From: Salinarimonas sp052380005
Lineage (GTDB): Bacteria > Pseudomonadota > Alphaproteobacteria > Rhizobiales > Beijerinckiaceae
DNA length: 64,000 bases
NCBI GenBank assembly: GCA_052380005.1
Contig: JBQTCJ010000006.1
Reading direction: 5' to 3' (one strand)
Shown here: piece by piece, positions 31,856-38,994 of the stretch
How positions within the stretch are numbered: position 1 is the first letter of the stretch
How the letters are laid out: the number at the start of each line of letters is the position of its first letter
Notes under the pieces: model-generated
The model's database searches: none
The model's input: only the letters and a program-made list of their open reading frames with translations
What the model was told of the DNA's origin: nothing
Position numbers and translations under genes: made by a program

Positions 31856-31891
31856 GGTACCTCCACGGTCCATTGGGTACCACTATGGTCC
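31856..31891. promoter_or_regulatory. Tandem operator between two RHH repressor genes
   Basis: Two 16-bp direct repeats, GGTACCTCCACGGTCC (31856-31871) and GGTACCACTATGGTCC (31876-31891), are spaced 20 bp apart, two helical turns. They share GGTACC-N5-GGTCC. Direct subsites on one DNA face are what tetrameric RHH repressors bind. The site lies in the 87-bp gap between the divergent Arc-like and Mnt-like genes. Confidence 0.65.
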
Positions 31892-31928
31892 GCTTCCGTC
31901 AAGCACCGATCTGGTGCATAAGCGGGGC

Positions 31929-32174
31929 ATGTCCGACCGCCTCGACATCCAGTTCAAGATCCGGCTCTCCCCGGCGATGAAAGATCGCCTGGAAGCGGCA
32001 GCGCACGACAACCGGCGCTCCGTCACGGCCGAGATCATTGCTCGGCTGGAGAAGACGCTCGACGACGACGATCATCTCGCCGAGATGGAGAAGCGCCTCT
32101 CCCGGCTGGAGGAGCGGGTCGACGCTCTCGACTTCACCACCGGCACCCGCGACCCCTACAACGACTCGGACTGA
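31929..32174 (+). CDS. Arc/Mnt-family ribbon-helix-helix regulator with coiled coil
   Basis: 81 residues. MSDRLDIQFKIRLSPAMKDR is the N-terminal strand plus helix A, and DNRRSVTAEIIARLEKTL is helix B with the Arc-like R-S-V-T/N-(A/S)-E-I motif. The C-terminal tail is a short coiled coil (MEKRLSRLEERVDALD), as in Mnt, which tetramerises through such a tail. It is divergent from the Arc-like gene and shares the tandem operator, so it is the Mnt counterpart. Confidence 0.82.
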   Translation: MSDRLDIQFKIRLSPAMKDRLEAAAHDNRRSVTAEIIARLEKTLDDDDHLAEMEKRLSRLEERVDALDFTTGTRDPYNDSD

Positions 32175-32183
32175 GGGCGAGCG

Positions 32184-32489
32184 ATGACCCCCGACATCCG
32201 CGAACTCATCGACCTGATGCACGAGCAGGAGAAGGACCTCGTTGTCCTCAAGATGCAGGTCGCGCGGCTTGAGGCCCACGGGAAGGCGACGATGCAGGTA
32301 TTCACCGTCATCGCTCAGCTTCTGGCCATCAAGGGCACGGTCAGCCGGGAGGAGATGGGGGCGGCCCTTGATGAGGCCCTGGTCGGCATGCGCACCGTAG
32401 GCGCCCCCGACGAGGCGATTGCACTCTTGCGATCACTGCGCACCACGATGACGAGGCCGATCCCATCGGCGCCCAGCGTCAAGCACTAG
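32184..32489 (+). CDS. Hypothetical protein downstream of Mnt-like gene, 101 aa
   Basis: A helical protein beginning MTPDIRELIDLMHEQEKDLV, with VFTVIAQLLAIKGTVSREEM in the middle. It follows the Mnt-like gene by 9 bp on the same strand and is convergent with the tail chaperone gene (4-nt overlap). An accessory role in the immI-like switch is possible; no family is recognised. Confidence 0.65.
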   Translation: MTPDIRELIDLMHEQEKDLVVLKMQVARLEAHGKATMQVFTVIAQLLAIKGTVSREEMGAALDEALVGMRTVGAPDEAIALLRSLRTTMTRPIPSAPSVKH

Positions 32490-33279
32490 CTCTTGGGCTT
32501 CCCCATCGCAGCGAGCGCCGCGGCGTCGAGGCGGCGGATCACGGCGACCTCCCACGGGCGCAAACCCCGTTCCATGAGCCGGTCGTAGGCTGCGATGTCT
32601 GCCCACCCGATCGGGAGCGGGGCGAACCCGTTCCCGCCCCGGACCGAGGCGAGGTCCAGGAACGCGCCCCAGACGCGTTCCATACCTGGCGGGACTGGCG
32701 GCTCCTCGAGATCCTTCGGGCGCTTGCCGGTCTGCTTCGCGACTTGCTCCAGGTGTGCGCGCAGCGGCGTCCCGTCCTTCGCTGGGCTGTCGAGCCGGAC
32801 CGCCGCCTCGACCCTGGCGACGAGCGCAGCGACTAGGCGCTCCGTCGGGCGAAAGGGGCGCGGGACGCCGCGACCTTGTCGACCTGCTCGCGGATCATCC
32901 GGTTGGTGTAGAGGCTGCGAGCGAGTTCGCGGGAGAACGGCACGACCTTGCCGCCGCTGATCACGCCGGGCACCCACGCGGCGGGGTCGCCCGCTTCCGC
33001 GCGGTCCGGCAGATGGCGAATGTCGAGCGTGATGTCGGCGAGGAAGCCGATGCTGAGGGCGATGCCGTGCTCGGCGGTCAGGGTCAGCCCCTCGTTCTGC
33101 ATGGCGATGCGGCGATCGGCGAGCGTGGCGGCTGCCTTCTGGCAGACCTTGGAGTCCGGCCCGGCGATCTTGACCGAGACGCCGAGCGGCTCGCCCGCGC
33201 CGAGGTCCTTTAGGTCCACCCACACGCCTTCGTCGTGCGATGCGGTGAGATCGTCGAGCTTGGCGAGATCGAACGCCAT
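32486..33279 (-). CDS. Tail assembly chaperone G-T fusion, by programmed -1 frameshift
   Basis: In lambda-like phages the G and G-T chaperones are made from one start, with G-T produced by a -1 slip; they coat the tape measure during tail assembly. Here the first frame (33279 to 32833) can slip at CCCTTTC (32851-32857) into the -1 frame, which is open to a TAG at 32486-32488. The fusion is 264 residues: 143 from G and 121 from T. The T part begins RPTERLVAALVARVEAAVR. The T frame has no good start of its own. It lies between tail tube and tape measure, as expected. Confidence 0.8.
32833..33279 (-). CDS. Tail assembly chaperone G (zero-frame product)
   Basis: 148 residues beginning MAFDLAKLDDLTASHDEGVW. 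It contains VWVDLKDLGAGEPLGVSVKI, MQNEGLTLTAEHGIALSIG and PFSRELARSLYTNRMIREQV. This is the abundant product made without frameshifting; it ends five codons after the slippery site (ARRSA). It follows the tail tube gene by 13 bp. Confidence 0.85.
   Translation of the reverse strand: MAFDLAKLDDLTASHDEGVWVDLKDLGAGEPLGVSVKIAGPDSKVCQKAAATLADRRIAMQNEGLTLTAEHGIALSIGFLADITLDIRHLPDRAEAGDPAAWVPGVISGGKVVPFSRELARSLYTNRMIREQVDKVAASRAPFARRSA
32851..32857 (-). other. Programmed -1 ribosomal frameshift site, CCCTTTC
   Basis: On the minus strand the heptamer reads C-CCT-TTC in the zero frame, an exact X-XXY-YYZ slippery site (X=C, Y=T, Z=C). Slipping back one base lets both tRNAs re-pair (CCC, TTT) and enters the open T frame at CGC (Arg). 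Confidence 0.8.
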
Positions 33280-33292
33280 GATGCTTGGCTCC

Positions 33293-34201
33293 TTACGCGG
33301 CCGGGGTGCGGGTGAAGATCAGGTTGGTGCCTTCCGAGCTGTCGCGCAGCGCCTGGAACGGCATCTCCATGAGGATCGAGCCCTCCCCGCTCACCGGGAC
33401 CTCGGCACCGTTGTACTTCAGGCGCGGGATCTCGATGGCCAGCGTGTTGCCGGCGGGGTCCTCGAGGGTCACCGCGAGGCTGGAGATCGTCTCGTTGACG
33501 AACTTCTCGTAGAGGGTCGTGTTCTCGAAGAACGCCGTGAGCGTGCCGGTGAGGTTCGCTCGACCGAAGCTCATCTGCGGCGTGGTGGGGGAGCCGATCA
33601 CGAAGTTCGGCTCGACGCCGTTCGCGAGCTGGAGCTCGAGTCCCGTCACGATCGCGATCGGGGACCCGCCTTCGGTGAGCGTGCCTTCGAACGACGAGAA
33701 GGGCTCGTTCGCGGGCGCCGCCGTGGGGCTGCCGAGCGCCGTCGTCGCCGGGGCCACGTCCTTCGCCACGATCCCGAGCGAGCCGGTCACCATCGCGTTC
33801 GGGGTGATGCTTAGCGAGAGCGTGTTGACGATGCACCCGGTGAAACGGAGATACCGGCCGATGTCGAGATGCCGGCGCTCGATCGTGAAGGGCTTCAGGG
33901 TCGTGCCGGGGGAGATGACGTTGCTCGACCAGTCCGCGAACATGGCGGACGCGAGGAGATCGTCGAGCGCGCCGTAGGACAGCTCGAAGCCGATCTCGCC
34001 CGCGCCTTGGCGATTGCCGTGGCGGCTGATCTCGATCTGGCGATCCGACCGGATCTCCTCGGAGACGAAGGCCTCCTTGGTGAGGTTGAGCGTCGTCGAC
34101 GTGTACCGCAGCGCCTTCATGCTGGGCGTCTCGGGCGTGGTGCCGAAGACGCTCTCGGCGACGTAGGCGATGTCGTGGCGCGAGCCCTGCGCGAAGGCCA
34201 T
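33293..34201 (-). CDS. Major tail tube protein
   Basis: 302 residues beginning MAFAQGSRHDIAYVAESVFG. The opening R-H-x-I-A-Y-V-x-E-S-x-F-G-T-T-P is the hallmark of the phage tail tube family (TTP, phage_tail_tube type). LRYTSTTLNLTKEAFVSEEI and SDRQIEISRHGNRQGAGEIG follow. A beta-sandwich C-terminal half (FEGTLTEGGSPIAIVTGLEL) completes it. It stacks in rings to form the non-contractile tail. Confidence 0.86.
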   Translation of the reverse strand: MAFAQGSRHDIAYVAESVFGTTPETPSMKALRYTSTTLNLTKEAFVSEEIRSDRQIEISRHGNRQGAGEIGFELSYGALDDLLASAMFADWSSNVISPGTTLKPFTIERRHLDIGRYLRFTGCIVNTLSLSITPNAMVTGSLGIVAKDVAPATTALGSPTAAPANEPFSSFEGTLTEGGSPIAIVTGLELQLANGVEPNFVIGSPTTPQMSFGRANLTGTLTAFFENTTLYEKFVNETISSLAVTLEDPAGNTLAIEIPRLKYNGAEVPVSGEGSILMEMPFQALRDSSEGTNLIFTRTPAA

Positions 34202-34235
34202 GGCGGTTCTCCCGGGATGCGAAGATGGCCGGCGC

Positions 34236-34670
34236 TCAGGCCGGGTTGGCGGCGTCGCAGAACCACGACACCGTGACGGGGATCATCGTGAGCGCGCTCT
34301 CGGTCAGCGACGGCCCGGTGGACGGGGGCCGATCAATGCGGACCGTGAGCCCGGAACGGGTCAGCGAGAGCCCGCGCCGGAAATGCGCGCCGACGAGCCC
34401 GGCGATCTCGCGCAAGGCGATGTGCGAGCCCGCGGCCGGGCCGTAGACCGAGACCTGGTAGAGGCCGAAGTGGCGGTTGAGGCCGGAGTCACCGAGCGTG
34501 ATCTGCGCGGCCGTGTTCGGCAGGAACCGGGGCTCGAGGTAGATCGCCCCGGGCGCGGGGGTGAAGCCGACGCCGGGCCACGCCACGGGGCGCGCCGGCG
34601 AGAGGGTCAGCGCCGCGAGGCGAGCGTTCAGCGCCTCTTCGATGATCGCCTCTACCGTCGTGGCGGCCAT
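34236..34670 (-). CDS. Tail terminator-like protein (DUF4128 type)
   Basis: 144 residues. ATTVEAIIEEALNARLAALT (N-terminal helix) is followed by VAWPGVGFTPAPGAIYLEPR and GLYQVSVYGPAAGSHIALRE, a pattern shared with DUF4128/gpU-like tail terminators. It lies between the gp10-like connector and the tail tube, the canonical place. It should cap the tail tube at the head-proximal end. Confidence 0.75.
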   Translation of the reverse strand: MAATTVEAIIEEALNARLAALTLSPARPVAWPGVGFTPAPGAIYLEPRFLPNTAAQITLGDSGLNRHFGLYQVSVYGPAAGSHIALREIAGLVGAHFRRGLSLTRSGLTVRIDRPPSTGPSLTESALTMIPVTVSWFCDAANPA

Positions 34671-34688
34671 GTGGTAGGCTCCCGCGCG

Positions 34689-34928
34689 ATGCCGGCGCCC
34701 GAAGACGATCCCGACCAGTTCATTGATGAGGACGAGGTGTATCGCCGCCTCGTTGACGCGCAGCGCGCGCTCGGGACGGCCCGGTGCGACACCACGCGAG
34801 GCCAGAACCACATCGCCTTCGCCCGGCGCTTGGTGGTGAGCCTGCAGATCTCGCTCGTGAAGGCGCAGGAAGACGGGACCGAGGACGTGCTCGGCGCTAC
34901 CCGCCCGCCCGGCTCCGAAGCTCCGTAG
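34689..34928 (+). CDS. Small hypothetical protein on opposite strand, 79 aa
   Basis: An acidic N-terminus (MPAPEDDPDQFIDEDEVYRR) is followed by amphipathic helices (LVDAQRALGTARCDTTRGQN, HIAFARRLVVSLQISLVKAQ). Amino-acid composition looks like a real protein, not a GC-rich shadow, and it fills the only gap in this block. However, no RBS is visible, and its 3' end overlaps the start of the gp10-like gene by 32 bp. It could be a minor moron. Confidence 0.4.
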   Translation: MPAPEDDPDQFIDEDEVYRRLVDAQRALGTARCDTTRGQNHIAFARRLVVSLQISLVKAQEDGTEDVLGATRPPGSEAP

Positions 34929-35322
34929 CGACCGCCTCGACGATGCTCTGCCACTGCTGGGCGGCGAGGCGGACGAAGCCCACCCCGGGCCGCCCCCGCG
35001 CCCCGTACTCGACGAAAACCGCGTAGTTCGCCGTGAAGACGCCGTAGATCGGGACGCCGATCTGCGCCCCCGCGATCGTGGCGGCAATCGAGGTGTCCGA
35101 CGCCTGATAGCTCCCATCCCCGGGCGGCCGGAACCGGATGTCGGTGATCGGAGCCGAGAGCGAGGTGACGAACGACGCCCTCAAGAACCCGGTGTCGACG
35201 GGCGTCCCCTCCCTCGCGAGGTTGAAGACGCGCTTCGCGCTCTCCTTCTGGACCGCCTCCATCCGCGCGCGGGTTTGAAGCACCCACGCCCCGACTTGCG
35301 CGTTGAACGAGCGGCCCGCCAT
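34897..35322 (-). CDS. HK97 gp10-like head-tail (neck) protein
   Basis: 141 residues. ESAKRVFNLAREGTPVDTGF followed by LRASFVTS is the gp10-family signature (T-P-V-D-T-G-x-L-R). FTANYAVFVEYGARGRPGVG matches the conserved Y-x-x-x-V-E-Y-G segment. In HK97-type phages it sits at the connector, between head-closure and tail terminator. Confidence 0.87.
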   Translation of the reverse strand: MAGRSFNAQVGAWVLQTRARMEAVQKESAKRVFNLAREGTPVDTGFLRASFVTSLSAPITDIRFRPPGDGSYQASDTSIAATIAGAQIGVPIYGVFTANYAVFVEYGARGRPGVGFVRLAAQQWQSIVEAVATELRSRAGG

Positions 35323-35323
35323 C

Positions 35324-36367
35324 TCAGGTCACCCCCGCGAGGAAATCGATGTCCTGCATGATGGTGCATCGGCACTGGATCGTTTCCGATGCCGGCGCGC
35401 CGAGCGAGGTGTCCCCCGGATACCGAAGACGATGCCCCGCGGGCGTGACGAACACCCCGTCGAGCCCGACCCGCTGCCCGTTCATCGCCCGATGGCTGTC
35501 TCTGGTCCGCGGACCGCTCGTTGCGCGCCATTCCCTCGTCACCGCATCAGCGCGGACCTGACCTCGGTCGACGACCTGTCGCAGGGCTTCGTCCTGTGCG
35601 GCGTGGACCGCGGTCAGCGTCTCGGTCCGCCCGATGGTCTCGCCCCGGAGCTGAAGGAGCGAATCCGAGTAGCGTCCGGTGATCCGGTCGACGTCGGCCG
35701 GCGATAGGGGTCGCCCCTCGTTGATGGCCCGCATAATCGTCCGATCGAACCGGCGGTCGCGGCGCTCGCGCTCCAGGAAGGCGCGCATGCGGGCCGGGTC
35801 GCCCGAAGACAGCTCGGCGCGGGCGTTCACGACGTAGCGGGCCTGCGCCTCGGTCAAGCCGACGATGCCGCCCTCTCGCCGCCCGGTGCGCCGGTCCACT
35901 CGCCCCACGATGTCGAGCGCCGTGGCGCGTGGGTTCCGGCCCGCGTTGAGACCGTCGTCGAGCACGACCCGCACCGCGGCGCGTTGGTCGTTCACGACCC
36001 GGGTGATCAAGGTCGAACTGTGCTCCCGCACCCACGTCTCGGCCCGAAGGTTCCGGGCGTCGAAGCGGATGAGGACCCCGTCCACGTCGCGTGCCGCGGC
36101 GCGGGGCAGCATCTCGACCGCGGCCGTTCCGCCGGCCCCGTAGGCCGCGACGATGGCGGCCTCGAAACCGGCGAAGGCCGATGCGGCGATGCCCACCGCG
36201 CGCAACGCCCCCTCGAGGTCGCCGGCGCGGATCCGCTCTTCGATGCGGGCGACCTGCGCAGCCGCGGTGATGCCCTGGATAGCCGCGAGGAAGGCGTCCC
36301 GCACCTGCGGCTCGAATCCGTCGAGGGCCGCGCGGATGCGGTTGAAGCGGGACGGGCGGCGGGCCAT
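35324..36367 (-). CDS. Phage head morphogenesis (Mu gpF-like) minor head protein
   Basis: 347 residues. The C-terminal region contains IGRTETLTAVHAAQDEALRQ, SGPRTRDSHRAMNGQRVGLD and SETIQCRCTIM, the Mu F/SPP1 gp7 head-morphogenesis signature (R-D-x-H-x-x-x-x-G-x and C-x-C). The N-terminal half is helical. It is unusual to find it this far from the portal, between membrane-protein genes and gp10. Confidence 0.85.
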   Translation of the reverse strand: MARRPSRFNRIRAALDGFEPQVRDAFLAAIQGITAAAQVARIEERIRAGDLEGALRAVGIAASAFAGFEAAIVAAYGAGGTAAVEMLPRAAARDVDGVLIRFDARNLRAETWVREHSSTLITRVVNDQRAAVRVVLDDGLNAGRNPRATALDIVGRVDRRTGRREGGIVGLTEAQARYVVNARAELSSGDPARMRAFLERERRDRRFDRTIMRAINEGRPLSPADVDRITGRYSDSLLQLRGETIGRTETLTAVHAAQDEALRQVVDRGQVRADAVTREWRATSGPRTRDSHRAMNGQRVGLDGVFVTPAGHRLRYPGDTSLGAPASETIQCRCTIMQDIDFLAGVT

Positions 36368-36373
36368 CGGTGA

Positions 36374-36553
36374 TCAGCCCGCCGACGCCTGGGGCTCGCC
36401 GAAGAACCACCCGGGCGGCGCGAGCCACAGGCCGGCGGCGATCATCACGACGAACAGCATGATGTAGCGCCAACGCGACGAAGGCAGGCCGAGCAGCAGC
36501 CCCAGGCCCGCGAAGCCCATATATACGGCGACGACGGCGAACGGCATGCTCAT
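36374..36553 (-). CDS. Small two-helix membrane protein, 59 aa
   Basis: Two hydrophobic helices: VVAVYMGFAGLGLLLGLPSS and YIMLFVVMIAAGLWLAPPGW. The start overlaps the previous stop (ATGA, 36550-36553). It is part of a chain of three tiny overlapping genes in the connector region. The function is unknown; the size suits a holin/antiholin or exclusion protein. Confidence 0.55.
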   Translation of the reverse strand: MSMPFAVVAVYMGFAGLGLLLGLPSSRWRYIMLFVVMIAAGLWLAPPGWFFGEPQASAG

Positions 36554-36711
36554 CTTGTTGCTCTCTCGGCTTGGCGTTGGCGGGGTGCGGGCCGATCCTC
36601 GCCGGACTGCGCTTCGACGAGCGCCGCGGCCGTCGCGGCTTCGGCGCGCGCTTGGCGGGCTTCCTCGACGAGATCGCACCCGGGGCGGGGACGCGGCGGG
36701 CGGGAGATCAC
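36550..36711 (-). CDS. Small coiled-coil-like protein with GTG start, 53 aa
   Basis: A GTG start at 36709-36711 overlaps the stop of the upstream 48-aa gene (GTGA), and its TGA overlaps the next ATG (ATGA). The product contains CDLVEEARQARAEAATAAAL and ends QRQAERATR. The perfect chaining of overlaps is the main evidence. No family is recognised. Confidence 0.45.
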   Translation of the reverse strand: MISRPPRPRPGCDLVEEARQARAEAATAAALVEAQSGEDRPAPRQRQAERATR

Positions 36712-36854
36712 AGCGCCCCGGTGGCCCGAAGAGCGGCAAGCGCGAGCACCGCGCCGCCACAGGCGTAGACGAGACCCTTAAGCCCGCCAGCGCTGAAACA
36801 GGCCAGCGCGGAAGCGGCCGCGGCGGCGTAGACGACGTTGTCCGGCGATTCCAT
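36708..36854 (-). CDS. Small membrane protein, 48 aa
   Basis: Begins MESPDNVVYAAAAASALACF; almost the whole chain is two Ala-rich hydrophobic helices (YAAAAASALACFSAGG and GLVYACGGAVLALAAL). It lies 2 bp after the head-closure gene and overlaps the next small gene by 4 nt. Confidence 0.55.
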   Translation of the reverse strand: MESPDNVVYAAAAASALACFSAGGLKGLVYACGGAVLALAALRATGAL

Positions 36855-36856
36855 GT

Positions 36857-37231
36857 TCAGCGCCTCACCTGCGCCTCGTAGAGGACCACGACCCCGCCAG
36901 GGGCGGGCTGCAACGGCCGGGGGTCTACGACCCGCCATTCCTCGGATGCCGAGACCACGATCATGTCCCCGACCGCGAGCCCGCCGGTCAGCGTCGCATT
37001 GTCCAGCGTGAGAAGGGCCTTGCGATCCCCCTCGAGGATGTTCGTGCCGTCCCGCTCCCGCAGGCTGAATTCCAGCATGACCGTCTTCGCCGGAGCGGTG
37101 ATCGGCGTTCCGGGGGTGGGGTTCCACGGGTCCCCCGTCGGCGCGCCCGCCCGGCGGATGGTGACCGGGGCTCCGTTCGCGCCGACGAGGCGGGCCGCGG
37201 TCCGGGCCTGGGGGGTATAGTCGCGGGTCAT
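36857..37231 (-). CDS. Head-closure/head-tail joining protein
   Basis: 124 residues beginning MTRDYTPQARTAARLVGANG. Contains VTIRRAGAPTGDPWNPTPG and VGDMIVVSASEEWRVVDPRP then VVLYEAQVRR, the pattern of small beta-barrel head-completion proteins (gpFII/gp16-like). It overlaps the upstream connector gene by 4 nt and is in the usual head-tail connector block. Confidence 0.72.
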   Translation of the reverse strand: MTRDYTPQARTAARLVGANGAPVTIRRAGAPTGDPWNPTPGTPITAPAKTVMLEFSLRERDGTNILEGDRKALLTLDNATLTGGLAVGDMIVVSASEEWRVVDPRPLQPAPGGVVVLYEAQVRR

Positions 37232-37791
37232 GCGAACCACCACGCCGCGCTATCGCCGCCGGGCTGTCTTCCGTCGCAGAGCGCTGCCATCATGCCCGCC
37301 ACCGGGCCGTAGGTGGTGACCGCGGGCGCGCCGTCCATGTACTCGACCTCGGTCTTGAGCGGCCCCACGGCTTCGGAGGTGCGCTTCACGCGCCCGCCGC
37401 GCTCGAGGTCCGGGGCGAGCCGCGCCGTGAGCGCCCGCGCCGCCAGCTCGGCCGATGCCGAGATCAGCGCCGGCGGGAGCTCCGGAAGGGTCGCCCCGTT
37501 GGGGTCGGTGATCGCGATCGGCTCGCCGTCGGCGTCCAGGCCCGCGTTCCGGGGCCAGAGGAGCCCCTGTGTGTAGGAGGCGCGCCGGCCCCGGTAGAAC
37601 GGGCCGTAGACGCTGTCGAGGAACGCCGCGGCCTCCCGGATCGCGCCCTCTCGGTTCGCGTCCGTCGCCGCGGTCCAGGTCGCCGCGAGAGCGTCGTGCG
37701 GCCGGGCGGCCCAGTAGGCGGTGACGGCGGCGAGCGACGCGTAAGCGTCCGCTCCGGTGACGCCGGTCCCGTCCTCGACGACGATCGCCAT
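37228..37791 (-). CDS. Head-tail connector, DnaT-like ssDNA-binding domain family
   Basis: 187 residues: MAIVVEDGTGVTGADAYASL opens with the V-E-D-G-T-x-V-x-x-A-(N/D)-(S/A)-Y pattern seen in the phage DnaT-like/connector family (PF20557). AFLDSVYGPFYRGRRASYTQ and LLWPRNAGLDADGEPI also match that family (W-P-R). It is followed at once by the head-closure gene. Connector function is inferred from position; the ssDNA-binding label is only a family name. Confidence 0.75.
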   Translation of the reverse strand: MAIVVEDGTGVTGADAYASLAAVTAYWAARPHDALAATWTAATDANREGAIREAAAFLDSVYGPFYRGRRASYTQGLLWPRNAGLDADGEPIAITDPNGATLPELPPALISASAELAARALTARLAPDLERGGRVKRTSEAVGPLKTEVEYMDGAPAVTTYGPVAGMMAALCDGRQPGGDSAAWWFA

Positions 37792-37794
37792 GGA

Positions 37795-38391
37795 TCACCC
37801 CTTCGCGGCCGCGCGGGCCTCTTCGATCTGCGCCCGGATGCGCTCCGGGCCGGCTCGGTGGTGGACCCGGAGCCCCATGCTCTCGGCGATCACGGCGAGC
37901 GCATCCCGGTCGGCGGGAAGCTCGGTCGGCACGTCGAGCCGCGTGGGGGCCCCGCCAGCGGCCGCGGCCCGCATGTCCTTGACCTCTGCATCGAACATCT
38001 CTCGTCGGGTCAACAGGTCCTTCGCGTTCCACGTCGCGGCCGTGATGCCGTGCCGTTCGATCGCGGCGTTCACGATGACCGCCGACGCGACCTCCTGGCC
38101 ACCGACGATGGCCGTCGCTGGGAGTCCTTCGACCGTCTGCGCGTTTTCAGCGGCCTCGTACCGACGCACCCATTCCGGCGCTGCGGCATCGTCGCGCAGC
38201 ACCGGCGCCCCCGTCGCGATCGGCCAGCGATCCATCTTGTCTTCGATGGCCCGGCGGACGTAGCCGGCGCGCTCCAGGCCCAGGAATAGATCGGCGCGGC
38301 AGGCGAAGGCCTCGCCGGCGGCGATGGTGCGCACCGTCACGCCGTCGTCGCTGTAGGGGAAGGCGCGCAGGGCGGTGGCGTCCACGGACAT
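37795..38391 (-). CDS. Phage hypothetical protein in connector block, 198 aa
   Basis: MSVDATALRAFPYSDDGVTV at the N-terminus, with GEAFACRADLFLGLERAGYV reminiscent of small phage head-associated domains. The C-terminal third is helical and charged, ending RAGPERIRAQIEEARAAAKG. It lies between the capsid-decoration-like gene and the DnaT-like connector. Confidence 0.6.
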   Translation of the reverse strand: MSVDATALRAFPYSDDGVTVRTIAAGEAFACRADLFLGLERAGYVRRAIEDKMDRWPIATGAPVLRDDAAAPEWVRRYEAAENAQTVEGLPATAIVGGQEVASAVIVNAAIERHGITAATWNAKDLLTRREMFDAEVKDMRAAAAGGAPTRLDVPTELPADRDALAVIAESMGLRVHHRAGPERIRAQIEEARAAAKG

Positions 38392-38451
38392 GACGGCTCC
38401 GGGGCGAGAGGAAGGGGGAGGCGCGGGACCAAAGCCCCGCGCCCGTCAGCG

Positions 38452-38895
38452 TCACGCGGCGTTGTTCGGGTCGTTGAAGACGTCGGCCACGAGCACCGAG
38501 GCCGGCTGCGTCACCGGCTTGTTGTGCGCGTTGTAGAGGATCGCCACGATGCCGTTGACCACCGCGTTCGCCGTGCCGCGCTCCAGCGTGGCGTAGGCGT
38601 AGCGCTGCCGCGGCTTCACCATGTCGACGACCATGAGCTTGTTGTCGGCGTCGGAAGCGCCCGCGGTGAAGGTCACCGCCGCTGCCGTCTCGGTCGGCGT
38701 GGTCGTGTTGTTCGTGTCGTTGGTGTAGCCCGTGAGGGTCAGCACCGACGTGTCGGTGACGTCGCCGAGATGCGCGACGAAGGCGACGGAGTCGAACCCC
38801 GCCAGGTCGACGACGTCGGTGGTGAGGGTCGTGGTGCCGGCGATCGCCGACGCCTCGACGACGACGAACTTCGCGTCGTGAATCAGGTTCATCAT
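38452..38895 (-). CDS. Small beta-rich head protein (decoration candidate), 147 aa
   Basis: A Thr/Val/Asp-rich protein: AGTTTLTTDVVDLAGFDSVA, TDTSVLTLTGYTNDTNNTTT, ATLERGTANAVVNGIVAILY. It lies right after the major capsid gene, where decoration or head-fibre proteins are often encoded, and its beta-sandwich-like composition fits. No family is recognised with certainty. Confidence 0.6.
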   Translation of the reverse strand: MMNLIHDAKFVVVEASAIAGTTTLTTDVVDLAGFDSVAFVAHLGDVTDTSVLTLTGYTNDTNNTTTPTETAAAVTFTAGASDADNKLMVVDMVKPRQRYAYATLERGTANAVVNGIVAILYNAHNKPVTQPASVLVADVFNDPNNAA

Positions 38896-38994
38896 GGTCC
38901 GGGGTCCCTGTCTGGATCGGGGAGGGCAGCGCCGCCCGGCGGGGTCACCGCCGAGCGGCCGGGCCGGTCATGCCGGCGCGGGGGTCACCCGAGA

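Noticed and set aside
31677..32174. Reading the two RHH genes as a toxin-antitoxin pair
   Set aside because: Both proteins are DNA-binding RHH types and no toxin fold is adjacent; the Ant-like gene in the same unit makes an immI-type switch the simpler explanation.
32486..33223. The T part of the tail chaperone as an independent gene from the ORF's first Met
   Set aside because: The first half of this frame is a shadow of the G gene; sense begins only at the slippery site, so a frameshift product is the better model.
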